Source: Brevibacillus sp051967035 | GTDB lineage: Bacteria > Bacillota > Bacilli > Brevibacillales > Brevibacillaceae | Length of the DNA: 64,000 nt | Direction: 5' to 3' | NCBI RefSeq assembly: GCF_051967035.1 | Contig: NZ_JBQCKK010000009.1 | Location: 78,747 to 142,746 of the forward strand | Part shown: positions 32,289-40,790 of the stretch, in pieces | Position numbering within the stretch: the stretch's first letter is position 1 | Layout: every line of letters begins with the position of its first letter | Translations under genes and position numbers: made by a program | Notes under the pieces: generated by a model | Seen by the model: only the letters and a program-made list of their open reading frames with translations | What the model was told of the DNA's origin: nothing | Database searches by the model: none

Positions 32289-33739
32289 TGCTCGGTACTT
32301 CCAAAAGCATTTTTCGCCGCCTCCTGTTCAGCTTTTTGGCGACAGTGCTGGTCGGTTTGGGCATTTCCGGCATTTTGCTGTCCTTTTTCGCGCGGGAGTA
32401 TATTTACAACTCCAAGGAAGAAGAACTGTTGCGGATGGCGAAAAAGGTCAACGCCGCGATTCACGACAGCGATCAAGTGAACAAGGCGCTTTTGGACAAG
32501 CTGGCGATGCTCGATGAGTCATTCGACACGCGAATCTGGCTGTTCAATAAAGAAGGAAAAATTGTCGCGACCTCCATGAAGGACGAGGTGTTCACCGGAA
32601 AGTCGGTGGCTGTCTCGATCGCCGACAACGTGCTGAAAGGCAAGAATGCAGTCTCCGAGCTGAAAATCGAAGGGCTGGAGGACCCGATGCTCTCGGTTTC
32701 CGTTCCATGGGGCGAGGGCGAGAACGTGTACGGAGGAATCATCCTGCACGCTCCCATCGAAGGGATCGAAAAAACATTCGGACAAATGCGCGAGTCGATT
32801 TTGTGGGCGACGCTATTTGGCGTTGTGCTGTCTACCGCAATGGTTTCTTACCTGTCCTGGTCGATCTCGCGGCCGCTGCGGACGATCGAGCGGACGGCGG
32901 CGGAGATTGGCAGGGGCAACTATGCGGAGCGCGTGCAGGTAGACACGCACGATGAAATTGCCGATTTGGCGCAGACGATCAACACGATGGCGGAAAAGCT
33001 GGAAAAGGTGGAGCAGGAACGGCACCATCTGGAGCAGGTGCGCAACGATTTTCTCGCCAATGTGTCCCACGAGCTGCGCACGCCGCTTACAGCGATGCAA
33101 GGCTTTCTGGAGGCGCTGCAGGACGGGCTGGTAGAGGACGAAGAAGCCCGGCAGAAATATTACGCCGTCATGTATGCGGAGACGATGCAGGTCAATCGGC
33201 TGGTCGATGACCTGATGGATTTGATGAAGCTGGAAAACAACGAGGTCAATCTGGCGAAGTTCCCTGTCGATGTCGCAGAGGTGATGAATCGGGTCGCTTT
33301 TTCGTTCCGCCAGGAGGCCGAGGAAAAAGGGCTTCAGCTCACGGTCGAGGTTGAGGAGGAGCTGCCGCGCATTTACGCGGACAAGGATCGGGTGGCGCAA
33401 ATTTTGAAAAACCTGGTAAAAAATGCACTCAAGTTCACGGAAGCAGGCGAAATCCGGATGACAGCCAGGTTGCAGGACCCGTGGGTGTGCATGCAGGTGC
33501 AGGATACGGGCATGGGCATTGGCACAGACGATCTGAACCGGATTTGGGAGCGGTTTTTCAAGGTGGATCGCGGACGTTCCAAAAACAACAAGGGCACGGG
33601 TCTTGGCCTGGCCATCGTCAAAGAGCTGGTCGACCTGCACGATGGCGAATGCCATGTGGAAAGCGTGCCAGGGCAAGGAAGCACGTTTACCATTCTGCTG
33701 CCGAAGGTCACGGTGCCGCCCGCCAAACCATTGCCATGA
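32288..33739 (+). CDS. Membrane sensor histidine kinase
   Basis: A 483-residue kinase: membrane segment (about 11-33), extracellular sensor (34-165), second membrane segment (166-190), HAMP (about 190-240), dimerisation domain with the phospho-histidine in FLANVSHELRTPLTAMQG (near 261) and HATPase domain ending GTGLGLAIVKELVDLHDGE. ATG 32288 shares a base with the regulator stop (TGATG), so the pair is coupled. The sensor region shows no named domain. The lipoprotein gene that follows may belong to its regulon. Confidence 0.92.
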   Translation: MLGTSKSIFRRLLFSFLATVLVGLGISGILLSFFAREYIYNSKEEELLRMAKKVNAAIHDSDQVNKALLDKLAMLDESFDTRIWLFNKEGKIVATSMKDEVFTGKSVAVSIADNVLKGKNAVSELKIEGLEDPMLSVSVPWGEGENVYGGIILHAPIEGIEKTFGQMRESILWATLFGVVLSTAMVSYLSWSISRPLRTIERTAAEIGRGNYAERVQVDTHDEIADLAQTINTMAEKLEKVEQERHHLEQVRNDFLANVSHELRTPLTAMQGFLEALQDGLVEDEEARQKYYAVMYAETMQVNRLVDDLMDLMKLENNEVNLAKFPVDVAEVMNRVAFSFRQEAEEKGLQLTVEVEEELPRIYADKDRVAQILKNLVKNALKFTEAGEIRMTARLQDPWVCMQVQDTGMGIGTDDLNRIWERFFKVDRGRSKNNKGTGLGLAIVKELVDLHDGECHVESVPGQGSTFTILLPKVTVPPAKPLP

Positions 33740-33765
33740 CGCCAATCGTGTTGGCGTCATGGTCA
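33734..33765 (+). terminator. Terminator at the end of the two-component operon
   Basis: CCATGACGCCAA and TTGGCGTCATGG form a near-perfect 12-bp stem that includes the kinase stop codon, followed shortly by a T run (33768-33774). Confidence 0.85.
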
Positions 33766-33890
33766 TATTTTTTTCATAATTGGATCATGGAATTTTCCTA
33801 TTCTCCTTACAGAATGGTTATCTTTGCCCGTTACGATGTACGTGTGACGGCGAGAAGGTCACGAAAGCTAAGGATGAAAGGAGAATGAAC

Positions 33891-34277
33891 GTGAATAGAA
33901 AATGGTTTTCCATTGCAGCTGTCGCATTGCTCCTGTCTGGAAGCCTGGTAGCCTGCTCCAGCCCAACAGGGACGCCTGAACCAGCGACGCAGCAAGAGGG
34001 CACAAGCCAGACAACACCGGCTTCTTCTGATCATGGACAATCCACCGACAGCTCGGTTTCACAAGATCAATCGACGCCTGACGCATCGGCAAACAGCTCG
34101 GATACGACCACGGGCGGTTCGGACAGCACAGGCACATCTTCTGAGAAACCGGCAAGCGCACCAACTGGTGACAGCAGCTCAGACAGTAAGTCTGACGCAA
34201 GCTCGACTGGCGCGGCCGGAACGGACAACAGCGAATCTGCCGATCAGTCCCCTTCGACTGACGCGAGCAAGCCATAA
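33891..34277 (+). CDS. Ser/Thr/Asp-rich lipoprotein
   Basis: A 128-residue exported protein with a lipoprotein signal peptide (MNRKWFSIAAVALLLSGS, then LVACSS with the lipidated cysteine). The mature part is low-complexity Ser, Thr, Asp, Gly and Gln without a folded domain. GTG 33891 has AAAGGAG at seven bases; ATG 33885 is immediately beside it. Such a chain could be a surface spacer. It lies just after the two-component system but behind a terminator. Confidence 0.75.
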   Translation: MNRKWFSIAAVALLLSGSLVACSSPTGTPEPATQQEGTSQTTPASSDHGQSTDSSVSQDQSTPDASANSSDTTTGGSDSTGTSSEKPASAPTGDSSSDSKSDASSTGAAGTDNSESADQSPSTDASKP

Positions 34278-34352
34278 CGATTCGCCAACTGGAAACACGT
34301 TTGGTAACGTTTGTTGAAATTCCTCTACTTCCCTCCCGTTTTCTATATATGT

Positions 34353-34378
34353 GACGGCTATAGGCCGTCTTTTTTTTG
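34353..34378 (+). terminator. Terminator after the lipoprotein gene
   Basis: GACGGC and GGCCGTC form a short stem around TATA, followed by eight T. Confidence 0.85.
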
Positions 34379-34492
34379 CTGTTTTTCTGGGTGGGTACTT
34401 ATGGGGGGAAATGTTGCATATGCTACAATCTCAATCAGGGACTGTTCGTATATCCTTTATAAGCAGATGGTGTACGTTTAGGAGGGCTGGTC

Positions 34493-34858
34493 ATGGAACA
34501 TTCTAGTTTAGTGCTTAACCCGGAGGACTTACAGCGAGTTCTGGTACAGGCATGGTCTCTCCAATCAAGTTCAAAATGGACTCCAGATAACCCTGCACGT
34601 GGACAATGCGGAGTCACGGCTTTAGTGGTGAACGACATCCTTGGCGGCGAAATCCTGAAAACGCAATTGCCTGACGGCGTTCACTTTTACAACCGTATTT
34701 CGGGACGGCGATATGACTTCACGGAGTCTCAGTTCAAAGAACCTCTCGTCTATGCAGACGTGTTATCAAGTCGGGAGGAAGCCTTCCGCGATACGAACGC
34801 TGAACAATACACGTACCTGAAACATGCGGTATTGCATGTTCTCGGTTCCGGTTTTTAG
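34493..34858 (+). CDS. yunG: YunG-like protein
   Basis: A 121-residue soluble protein close to B. subtilis YunG: QAWSLQSSSKWTPDNPARGQ, then CGVTALVVNDILGGEILKT, then HFYNRISGRRYDFTESQF. The conserved cysteine in GQCGVTA followed by a histidine (GVHFYNRI) and Asp/Asn positions resembles papain-like or transglutaminase-like folds, but this is only an observation and the family is uncharacterised. ATG 34493 follows AGGAGGGC. A strong terminator follows the stop. Confidence 0.85.
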   Translation: MEHSSLVLNPEDLQRVLVQAWSLQSSSKWTPDNPARGQCGVTALVVNDILGGEILKTQLPDGVHFYNRISGRRYDFTESQFKEPLVYADVLSSREEAFRDTNAEQYTYLKHAVLHVLGSGF

Positions 34859-34878
34859 CTTGCTCCCAGCGACATGGG

Positions 34879-34912
34879 AAAAGGACAGCAGGAAGTCTGC
34901 TGTCCTTTTTTC
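34879..34912. terminator. Terminator between yunG and the DMT transporter gene
   Basis: AAAGGACAGCAG pairs with CTGCTGTCCTTT around GAAGT, followed by TTTTTCG. It may also end the convergent transcript. Confidence 0.88.
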
Positions 34913-34937
34913 GAGCGGACGAACGGGCTTGTAAGCT

Positions 34938-35849
34938 TCACTTGCTTTCCGCCGATTCACGCCTGCGCAGGTTCGACAGGGCTACGCCGAGAAAAATAAA
35001 GGCCGCTCCGACGAAAAAGCTGACGCCCAGATGCTCGTGCAGCAGAAGCCAGCCGAGAAAAGCACCGACGATTGGCTGGACGAAGAAGAAGCCTGCCCCG
35101 CTGCCCGCCTGCATCAGCTCGAAGCCTTTGTTCCACAGGTAAAAGGCCCCGGCTGTCGAGATGAGTCCGATGTACAGCACACCTGCCCAAATCTCCCAGC
35201 CAAACTGCCATGAAACCGGCGTGACAGACAGCTCCCAGACCATGACCGGGCTGGTGAAGACGATGCCGAACAAGGCGACGTACGTAGTGACGAGCAAAGA
35301 GGAGTAGCGCTGCGTCGCTTTTTTGCTAAGGACGGTGTAAAGCCCCCAGCTTACCGCTGCCACGAGCAGAATCAGGTTGCCTGTCAGAGACGATTGGGCG
35401 TCCGCCTGATCCGGCACGCCGATGACGATGATGACGCCCACGGTCGCAAGCAAAATGCCGGCTGCCTGCTTGAAGTGGATGTTCTCCTTGAGCAGCCACA
35501 CCGCGAAAATGGCGATAAAAGCTGGAGAAGCGGAAGTAATCAGCGCGCCCATATGCGCGGTCGAGAGCTTCGTCCCGAGAAACTGCGCCGCGATCGAGAT
35601 GGTGACCCCGACAAAGGCAATGGCCATCAGCAGGGGAACATCTTTTTTTCGAACGGGTTCTCGGCGAGCGAGAGCAAATGCCCCCAAAACGATCAGGGCG
35701 ATGCCGAAACGCAGGATCAAGAGCGTAAACGGCGGAATGACATCCAGCACGACCTTGCTCACGACGTAGACGCCCCCCCAAATCGCGGCAGCGAGCGTCA
35801 GGCAGATGGCACCGAGCAACGATTGCTTCCATTGTTGTGAATGCGACAT
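34938..35849 (-). CDS. EamA/DMT family transporter
   Basis: A 303-residue protein with ten membrane segments in two EamA repeats (LAAAIWGGVYVVSKVVLD at the start; LVAAVSWGLYTVLSKKATQ opens the second). The family exports amino acids, metabolites or drugs. ATG 35849 follows GGGAGGGAC, which is complementary to an upstream segment; a 14-codon leader ORF lies 83 bp upstream. This suggests translational control, possibly by an inhibitor it exports. Confidence 0.88.
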   Translation of the reverse strand: MSHSQQWKQSLLGAICLTLAAAIWGGVYVVSKVVLDVIPPFTLLILRFGIALIVLGAFALARREPVRKKDVPLLMAIAFVGVTISIAAQFLGTKLSTAHMGALITSASPAFIAIFAVWLLKENIHFKQAAGILLATVGVIIVIGVPDQADAQSSLTGNLILLVAAVSWGLYTVLSKKATQRYSSLLVTTYVALFGIVFTSPVMVWELSVTPVSWQFGWEIWAGVLYIGLISTAGAFYLWNKGFELMQAGSGAGFFFVQPIVGAFLGWLLLHEHLGVSFFVGAAFIFLGVALSNLRRRESAESK

Positions 35850-35856
35850 GAAAAGT

Positions 35857-35907
35857 CCCTCCCGGAGTGAATCTGATTGGTACAGACAGCGCGTTAGCCG
35901 GGAGGCC
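35857..35907 (-). promoter_or_regulatory. Hairpin sequestering the EamA gene ribosome site
   Basis: In the minus-strand RNA, CCUCCCGG (complement of 35898-35905) pairs over eight bases with CCGGGAGG (complement of 35858-35865), which contains the Shine-Dalgarno sequence of the transporter gene. The loop is 32 bases. The leader ORF stop is 27 bases upstream of the anti-SD segment. The arrangement resembles translational attenuators of cat and erm genes. Confidence 0.6.
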
Positions 35908-35931
35908 GTTGAAAAAGCGGTTCCTCACCGA

Positions 35932-35976
35932 CTAGGCGAGGACAGGTACATCGCATTCAAACAGGCGACGATTCAT
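35932..35976 (-). CDS. 14-codon leader peptide upstream of the EamA transporter
   Basis: ATG 35976 is preceded by AAGGAGGTGAACCGCC, an ideal ribosome site, and the ORF reads MNRRLFECDVPVLA then TAG. A hairpin (CCTCGCC with GGTGAGG) overlaps the stop. The peptide is too short for an independent function, and its place before a sequestered ribosome site suggests a sensing leader. Upstream, TATAAT at about 36059-36064 on the minus strand could be the -10. Confidence 0.6.
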   Translation of the reverse strand: MNRRLFECDVPVLA

Positions 35977-36107
35977 GGCGGTTCACCTCCTTATTGCTTC
36001 GATCAGACTTCAGCCCTTGGGCGCCAAAGGCACTGTTTTCCAGGGCGCTTGTTCTTTTATTATAGGAGAAACAGAGGGAAAGATCAGCAGAATCATTCGG
36101 AATATTT

Positions 36108-36146
36108 TGAATGAATGTTCACTCAGTCCGCAATATTCGCTATACT
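36108..36146 (+). promoter_or_regulatory. Sigma-A promoter overlapped by a FadR-like TetR operator
   Basis: TGAATGAATGTTCACTCA (36108-36125) has dyad arms TGAnTGAA/TTCAnTCA, close to the B. subtilis FadR operator TGAATGA-TA-TCATTCA type. It overlaps the -35 TTCACT (36118-36123), which is 17 bases from the -10 TATACT (36141-36146). Binding of an acyl-CoA-sensing TetR repressor would block the promoter. Confidence 0.7.
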
Positions 36147-36174
36147 GGAGGAAACCGTTCAAGGAGTGAGAGAG

Positions 36175-36585
36175 ATGGCCCATCGCTTTGCGTTTACCGT
36201 GCAGTCTACGGATATTGATGTCATCGGTCATGTGAACAATGCCAAGTATTTGGAGTACATGGAGTGGGCGAGGTTTGACTGGATCTGGCAGCAGGGATTT
36301 ACGTTCGAGGAATGGAAGCGGCAGGCCGTCATGCCTGTGGTGGTCAACCTCCATATCAACTATCGAAAAGAGCTGCGCATGCGCGAAGAGGTAACCGCCC
36401 TGACGACTGTGCTGCGGGTCGGAGAAAAAAGCTTCGTGCTCCGCCATGAGCTGTACAACAAGCAAGACGTGCTGGTGGCGGACGCCGACGTCACGATGGT
36501 CATGATCGATGCGAACACGAGACGATCCGTCCCGTTGCCGGATGAATGGAAGGCCGTATTGGAAAAGGAACTGGCAGCTACATAA
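36175..36585 (+). CDS. Acyl-CoA thioesterase, 4HBT hotdog fold (YneP-like)
   Basis: A 136-residue hotdog thioesterase of the 4-hydroxybenzoyl-CoA type: TDIDVIGHVNNAKYLEYMEWARFD holds the family motif with the catalytic aspartate, followed by VVNLHINYRKELRMRE. It hydrolyses acyl-CoA or acyl-ACP thioesters. ATG 36175 follows AAGGAGTGAG. The FadR-like operator over its promoter supports a link to fatty acid metabolism. The HAD gene downstream is 166 bp away. Confidence 0.88.
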   Translation: MAHRFAFTVQSTDIDVIGHVNNAKYLEYMEWARFDWIWQQGFTFEEWKRQAVMPVVVNLHINYRKELRMREEVTALTTVLRVGEKSFVLRHELYNKQDVLVADADVTMVMIDANTRRSVPLPDEWKAVLEKELAAT

Positions 36586-36751
36586 CTCCTCGATCCAACC
36601 GGGGCAAGCGTCTCTTCGGCCATACGCCCATCTCCTTCTTTCGCAAAGAGTGCCAAAAATCGTGCTGGCGCGGCCGAAAATCCGTTACAATGATCGTAGC
36701 AAAAGACAGCGCCTCACGCAGGTATTTGTCGTGGAAAAAAGGAAAGAGGAA

Positions 36752-37465
36752 GTGACCCGATTGTCTCGTTTCAGCACCATCCTGTTTGATCTCGATGATA
36801 CGCTGTTTGACTTTTCCGCTTGTTGGGAAAAAGGGATGCAAGAGACGATTGCCGCCCATGCATGCACGGCCGATCTGGATGGCGCAGCGCTACTTGCGGC
36901 GCTGCGCCGCCACGGGGATGCTCTGTGGGGAGATGTCATCGCGAAAACGTACGATTTTACGCAGTATCGCCGATTGCGCTTGCAGCGGGCTATGGCCGAC
37001 TTCAACCGCACAATGGCAGTGGAAGAGATCGACGATTTTCAGCGGGTCTACCAGGCAGCCTGCCTTGCTGCCGTCCAGCCTGATCCGGAGGTACAGGACG
37101 TTATTGCGAAGCTGGCGGAGAAGCATGAGCTTGGGATCGTCACCAACGGCCCGGTAGATATGGCCTTTATCAAGCTGGAGCGCTTGGGGCTGTCTGCCTA
37201 CTTCCCGCAAGAGCGGGTGGTGATTTCCGAGCAGCTCGGCTACCATAAGCCTGACTCGCGGATTTATGCTGCGGCGCAAGAGCGCTTCGGCGTCCCGAGC
37301 AGCGAGGTGTTGTTTGTGGGCGATACGTGGGAGGCCGATGTTGCCGGAGCGATGGATGCGGGCTTTTCCGCCATCTGGTTCAATCCGCGAGGGAAAAAGC
37401 CGACGTCTGCCCACCAGCCGCTGGCCGTCATCGAGCGGCTGGCGCAATTGCCGGCGTATGTGTAG
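36752..37465 (+). CDS. HAD hydrolase, YjjG-type pyrimidine nucleotidase
   Basis: About 237 residues with HAD motifs: FDLDDTLFDF (motif I, near residue 12), IVTNGP (II), the lysine in GYHKPDSRIY (III) and FVGDTWEADVAGAMDAGF (IV). The four-helix cap between motifs I and II is typical of the YjjG/YfnB group, which dephosphorylates non-canonical pyrimidine nucleotides. The start is either GTG 36752 or TTG 36761; both have Shine-Dalgarno-like AAGGAAAGAGGA nearby. The reading frame extends upstream to 36509 inside the thioesterase gene without a ribosome site. Confidence 0.86.
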   Translation: MTRLSRFSTILFDLDDTLFDFSACWEKGMQETIAAHACTADLDGAALLAALRRHGDALWGDVIAKTYDFTQYRRLRLQRAMADFNRTMAVEEIDDFQRVYQAACLAAVQPDPEVQDVIAKLAEKHELGIVTNGPVDMAFIKLERLGLSAYFPQERVVISEQLGYHKPDSRIYAAAQERFGVPSSEVLFVGDTWEADVAGAMDAGFSAIWFNPRGKKPTSAHQPLAVIERLAQLPAYV

Positions 37466-37582
37466 CCGCTGCTCAACTGCTCGCTCAGAAAAAGACACCG
37501 GGGATCAAACCGTCAGTCAGCCTGTCAGCAGGGGAATAGAAAACAGGGGGCAAGTAGCTCGTTCCCGTTGAAGAGATCAGCC

Positions 37583-37622
37583 AAAAAAAGGTGCCGCTGC
37601 TATGCAGCCGACACCTTTTTTT
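37583..37622. terminator. Bidirectional terminator
   Basis: AAAAAGGTGCCGCTGC and GCAGCCGACACCTTTTT form a long stem with one mismatch around TAT, with A and T runs at both ends, between the HAD gene and convergent yitT. Confidence 0.85.
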
Positions 37623-37631
37623 CCTGCTTGC

Positions 37632-38513
37632 CTAGTGAATGGCGTTTTTCTTGAATTGTCCGCCGCGTACGTCGTGGATGTTGCCGACTGCCAGGAAGGC
37701 ACTCGGATCGATTTCTTCCACGATCAGTTTCAGCTTGGCCTCTTCCAGACGAGTGATGATACAGAAAATGACCTTCTTGTCGTCACCCGTGTAGCCACCT
37801 TCACCTTTCAAATAGGTGACACCGCGTCCCAGACGGGCAACGATGGCGTCTCCCAATGCCTTGTGATTGTCGCTGATAATCCACACGGACTTGGATTCCT
37901 GGAAGCCTTCGATGGTCAGATCGATCATTTTGAAAGCAATGTAATAGGCGATCAGCGAGTACATCGCGCGATCCCAACCGAATACGAATCCGGCACTGCT
38001 CAAAATGAATAGGTTGATAAACATGACGATCTCACCAACGGAGAACGGAGACTTTTTGTTAAACAAGACGGCAATAATTTCCGTGCCATCCAGAGAGCCA
38101 CCGTAACGCAGAACAAGCCCTACGCCAATTCCCAAAATAATGCCGCCGAACACGGCTGCCAAAAGCGGGTCATCCGTCAAGCCGGGTACTTCGTGCAAAA
38201 ACATCGTACCGACCGACATGACGCTGACGCCGAACAGGGTGGAAACCGCAAACGTCTTTCCGATTTGCTTATATCCGATTAGGAGAAATGGCAGATTAAG
38301 CAAGAATAGGAAAATGCCAAGAGACAGAGAAGTGAGATGCGAGGCAATGATGGAGATCCCTACAATTCCCCCATCGATGATCTTGTTCGGTACGAGGAAA
38401 ATCTCCAAGGCTACCGATACAAGGGAAGCACCAATGAGAATAAAGAAGATTCTCTTCAGCAACTTTCCAATGGGTAATTTTTGATGAGTCGAAAGCGCAT
38501 TTTGTTGTTCCAT
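37632..38513 (-). CDS. YitT family membrane protein (DUF161/DUF2179)
   Basis: A 293-residue protein with five or six membrane segments (FFILIGASLVSVALEIFLVPN, GGIVGISII, GVGLVLRYGGSLDGTEI) and a soluble C-terminal DUF2179 domain (VTYLKGEGGYTGDDKKVIF, VGNIHDVRGGQF). The family is widespread in Firmicutes and has no assigned function. ATG 38513 follows GGGGAGAG. It is monocistronic; TATAAT at about 38552-38557 on the minus strand may be its -10. Confidence 0.88.
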   Translation of the reverse strand: MEQQNALSTHQKLPIGKLLKRIFFILIGASLVSVALEIFLVPNKIIDGGIVGISIIASHLTSLSLGIFLFLLNLPFLLIGYKQIGKTFAVSTLFGVSVMSVGTMFLHEVPGLTDDPLLAAVFGGIILGIGVGLVLRYGGSLDGTEIIAVLFNKKSPFSVGEIVMFINLFILSSAGFVFGWDRAMYSLIAYYIAFKMIDLTIEGFQESKSVWIISDNHKALGDAIVARLGRGVTYLKGEGGYTGDDKKVIFCIITRLEEAKLKLIVEEIDPSAFLAVGNIHDVRGGQFKKNAIH

Positions 38514-38849
38514 CGTTTCTCTCCCCATTGTGAAATTTTCTACTTTCTTATTATAACATTCATTTTTGCTTGACTACTGCTCATTTGCACATTAGACGAA
38601 AAAAATAGCAAAATCTGATAGGGAGCAGGAACGGGTGCCAGCGCGAACAGCTGTCCGGCTGCTCCTATGCACGGTCCGGGCAGGATGGTACAATAACCGA
38701 TGTGGGCAAACGGCTCGATCATACCATGGCCTGGTCACTCGTGTTGGCAGAAGTGGCGGGTCTATGATAGACAGCAGGGCGCTTGGAGACGTGTTGCCTG
38801 TTTGGCGGCGGCATGGCCAACCGTGGGCGTCTGCTGAGAAAGGGATAGG
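38514..38849. other. Intergenic interval between yitT and the YnfA-like gene
   Basis: This 336-bp divergent region contains the probable yitT promoter near 38550-38580 and the promoter of the rightward gene. An open frame at 38635-38853 has no ribosome site and its composition is unlike neighbouring genes. I see no RNA motif. Confidence 0.5.
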
Positions 38850-39179
38850 ATGACAGTTTCGATTGTGTTGTTTATTTTGGCAGGATTGGCGGAGATCGGC
38901 GGAGGATATCTCGTCTGGCTCTGGCTGAAAGAGGCAAAACCGGCCTGGTATGGGGCGATGGGGGCGTTGATTCTCGTCTTGTACGGCATCATTCCGACCT
39001 TGCAGAGCTTTCCTTCCTTCGGCCGCGTCTACGCTGCGTACGGGGGGGTTTTTATCATCCTGGCCGTCCTCTGGGGCTGGCTGGTCGACAAAAAGACACC
39101 GGACTTGTACGATTGGCTGGGCGCGTTCATCTGTCTGGTCGGCGTGAGCGTAATCCTGTGGGCCCCCAGGCAAGGATAG
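38850..39179 (+). CDS. UPF0060 (YnfA-like) membrane protein
   Basis: A 109-residue protein with four membrane segments matching UPF0060/YnfA: LAGLAEIGGGYLVWLWLKE, then YGIIPTLQSFPSFGRVYAAY, then GVFIILAVLWGWLVDKK and a final segment. It is structurally related to SMR transporters, with the glutamate in LAGLAEIGG in the equivalent place. ATG 38850 follows AAAGGGATAGG. A terminator follows. Confidence 0.88.
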   Translation: MTVSIVLFILAGLAEIGGGYLVWLWLKEAKPAWYGAMGALILVLYGIIPTLQSFPSFGRVYAAYGGVFIILAVLWGWLVDKKTPDLYDWLGAFICLVGVSVILWAPRQG

Positions 39180-39188
39180 AGCAAGAGC

Positions 39189-39222
39189 AAAAAGGCTGCC
39201 GCCAGGGACAGCCTTTTTGTTT
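39189..39222. terminator. Terminator after the YnfA-like gene
   Basis: AAAAAGGCTG pairs with CAGCCTTTTT around a short GC-rich loop, then GTTTTG. Confidence 0.82.
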
Positions 39223-39273
39223 TGGGATTCGATAAGCGTGATACCTGGATGATTTGCGGGTCGGGCTGCTTCG

Positions 39274-40530
39274 TCAGGAAGCTTTCTGCTCCGCAGGGCC
39301 AGCTACGTATTCGTCAGGGCCGATGATGCCAGCTTCGCGATCTTTTTTCTCCAGCTCCAGCGCTTTTGGTACAGAGAGCCAGTAGGCGAGAGCAATGGCA
39401 ATCACACCTGCCCCCAGTTTGCCGAGCATGACCGGCAAGATGATGTTGGGCTGGAAGTTTGCGGAGAAGGACAAGTGATCGCCCAGCAAGAAGGCGGCAC
39501 ATACCGCGAAGGAAATGTTGATGACTTTGTCTTTTGGCGGCATGGAGCGCACGAGACGGAACATGGCCAAAATGTTGGCGACAGTTGCCAGAAGCCCCGC
39601 GCTTCCTGTCGGGCTCAGGCCCAGCTTGTTGCCCAGCGCTTCCAACGGCTTCGCCGCGTATTTGCGCAGCAAGTAGACCATGGGGAACGCACCGCAGAGC
39701 ATGATCCCGATGTAACCGGCTGTTTCCAGCGCGCGGTATTGGTCTTTCGGATCGGCGATGATCGGATCGAATCCCCAAGCGCCAAACAAGGTAGTGAAAA
39801 TGCCTGTAAAGTATTCCACGATGGAGAATACGAGCACGAGCTTGATGCCAGCGTCCATTGTTTTTCCAAAGATCATGAAACCGCGAATCATCAGGTCAGG
39901 CAGAAAGCGCAGACCCGCGGCAATCACGACGACGAAAATCAGGATAGGAGACAGGTTCAAGAGCACCTGGCCGATTCCGATGGCAAAGGCATACGTGGAG
40001 TCGGCGTTTGTCGAGATTTCAGCGCGAATTTGCGCATGGCTCAGCGAGAGGATGGCACTGGTGATAAAAGCGCCGATAGGAACCGTCAAAATCCCGGACA
40101 TCACGCCAAGCGCCATATATTTATGGTCGCGTTTATCGAGCATGGCCAGTCCCATCGGAATGGAGAAAACGATTGTGGCCCCGGCCATCAGACCGACGAC
40201 CATTGCCATGACCCAGCCTTCTGTCGAGCTTTTCAAGAGGTTCGCCAGCTGGTAGCCACCCATGTCGGAAGCCAAAATGGCTGTTGCCGCGAGGGCCGGA
40301 TCGGCGCCGATTTGGTGGAAGAGAGGCGATACTGCTTTTTCGACAAACCAGGAAATGTAGGGAAGAGAGGCCATAATCCCGGCCGCGGGGACGAAGATGT
40401 ACCCTGTTGAGTGAATCCCTTCCATGAACTCCTTGCCCAGCCCTTCGTCGCTGTTGCGGATGGCGGCGACAGCACCGATGACCGCGCATAGCATGATGAT
40501 GTAAATAATGACACTTCCGATGTGCTCCAT
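39274..40530 (-). CDS. eutH: Ethanolamine transporter EutH
   Basis: A 418-residue polytopic protein of the EutH family, with about ten membrane segments and blocks such as STGYIFVPAAGIMASLPYIS, ILASDMGGYQLANLLK and LGDHLSFSANFQPNIILPVM. EutH facilitates ethanolamine entry at low concentration. ATG 40530 follows AAGGTGGGG. No ammonia-lyase or other eut gene is in the window. A long leader with a terminator and a consensus promoter precede it, so transcription attenuation is likely. Confidence 0.9.
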   Translation of the reverse strand: MEHIGSVIIYIIMLCAVIGAVAAIRNSDEGLGKEFMEGIHSTGYIFVPAAGIMASLPYISWFVEKAVSPLFHQIGADPALAATAILASDMGGYQLANLLKSSTEGWVMAMVVGLMAGATIVFSIPMGLAMLDKRDHKYMALGVMSGILTVPIGAFITSAILSLSHAQIRAEISTNADSTYAFAIGIGQVLLNLSPILIFVVVIAAGLRFLPDLMIRGFMIFGKTMDAGIKLVLVFSIVEYFTGIFTTLFGAWGFDPIIADPKDQYRALETAGYIGIMLCGAFPMVYLLRKYAAKPLEALGNKLGLSPTGSAGLLATVANILAMFRLVRSMPPKDKVINISFAVCAAFLLGDHLSFSANFQPNIILPVMLGKLGAGVIAIALAYWLSVPKALELEKKDREAGIIGPDEYVAGPAEQKAS

Positions 40531-40565
40531 AGACAACCCCACCTTTTTGGATTGGTAAAAGAAAA

Positions 40566-40615
40566 CAATAAAAGCGCCCAGGATCCCTGAAAATCGGGAT
40601 TTGCCTAAGCGCCTT
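40566..40615 (-). terminator. Attenuator terminator in the eutH leader
   Basis: On the minus strand AAGGCGC...AAATCCC...GGGAT...GGGCGCTTTT forms a two-part stem followed by TTTTATTGTTTTC, 36 bases before the eutH start. Its position between promoter and gene identifies an attenuator rather than an end-of-gene terminator. Confidence 0.7.
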
Positions 40616-40790
40616 TGCTTATGTCTGGGTATGGACTTGGGATATGGCATGCAGATGGCTCCAGAACTGGAACCGCTTACAAGCAAGGAAACAAACAACC
40701 GAAAAAATAATGGCTCTGCTTGAATCAGTAAGTAAATTTTGAAAACTTCATGCCAGAAAGCGCCATTGCTGTTCTCGGCATCATAACGTG

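Noticed and set aside
38635..38853. Open frame before the YnfA-like gene
   Set aside because: There is no ribosome site, it is rich in Arg and Gly as expected of non-coding GC-rich sequence, and it overlaps the probable promoter.
40531..40698. N-terminal extension of EutH into its leader
   Set aside because: The extra 56 codons run through the attenuator hairpin and lack a ribosome site. EutH proteins begin at the MEHIGS position.
40600..40780. B12 riboswitch or T-box in the eutH leader
   Set aside because: I could not find a B12 box or the T-box GGTGG element; only generic hairpins and a terminator are visible.
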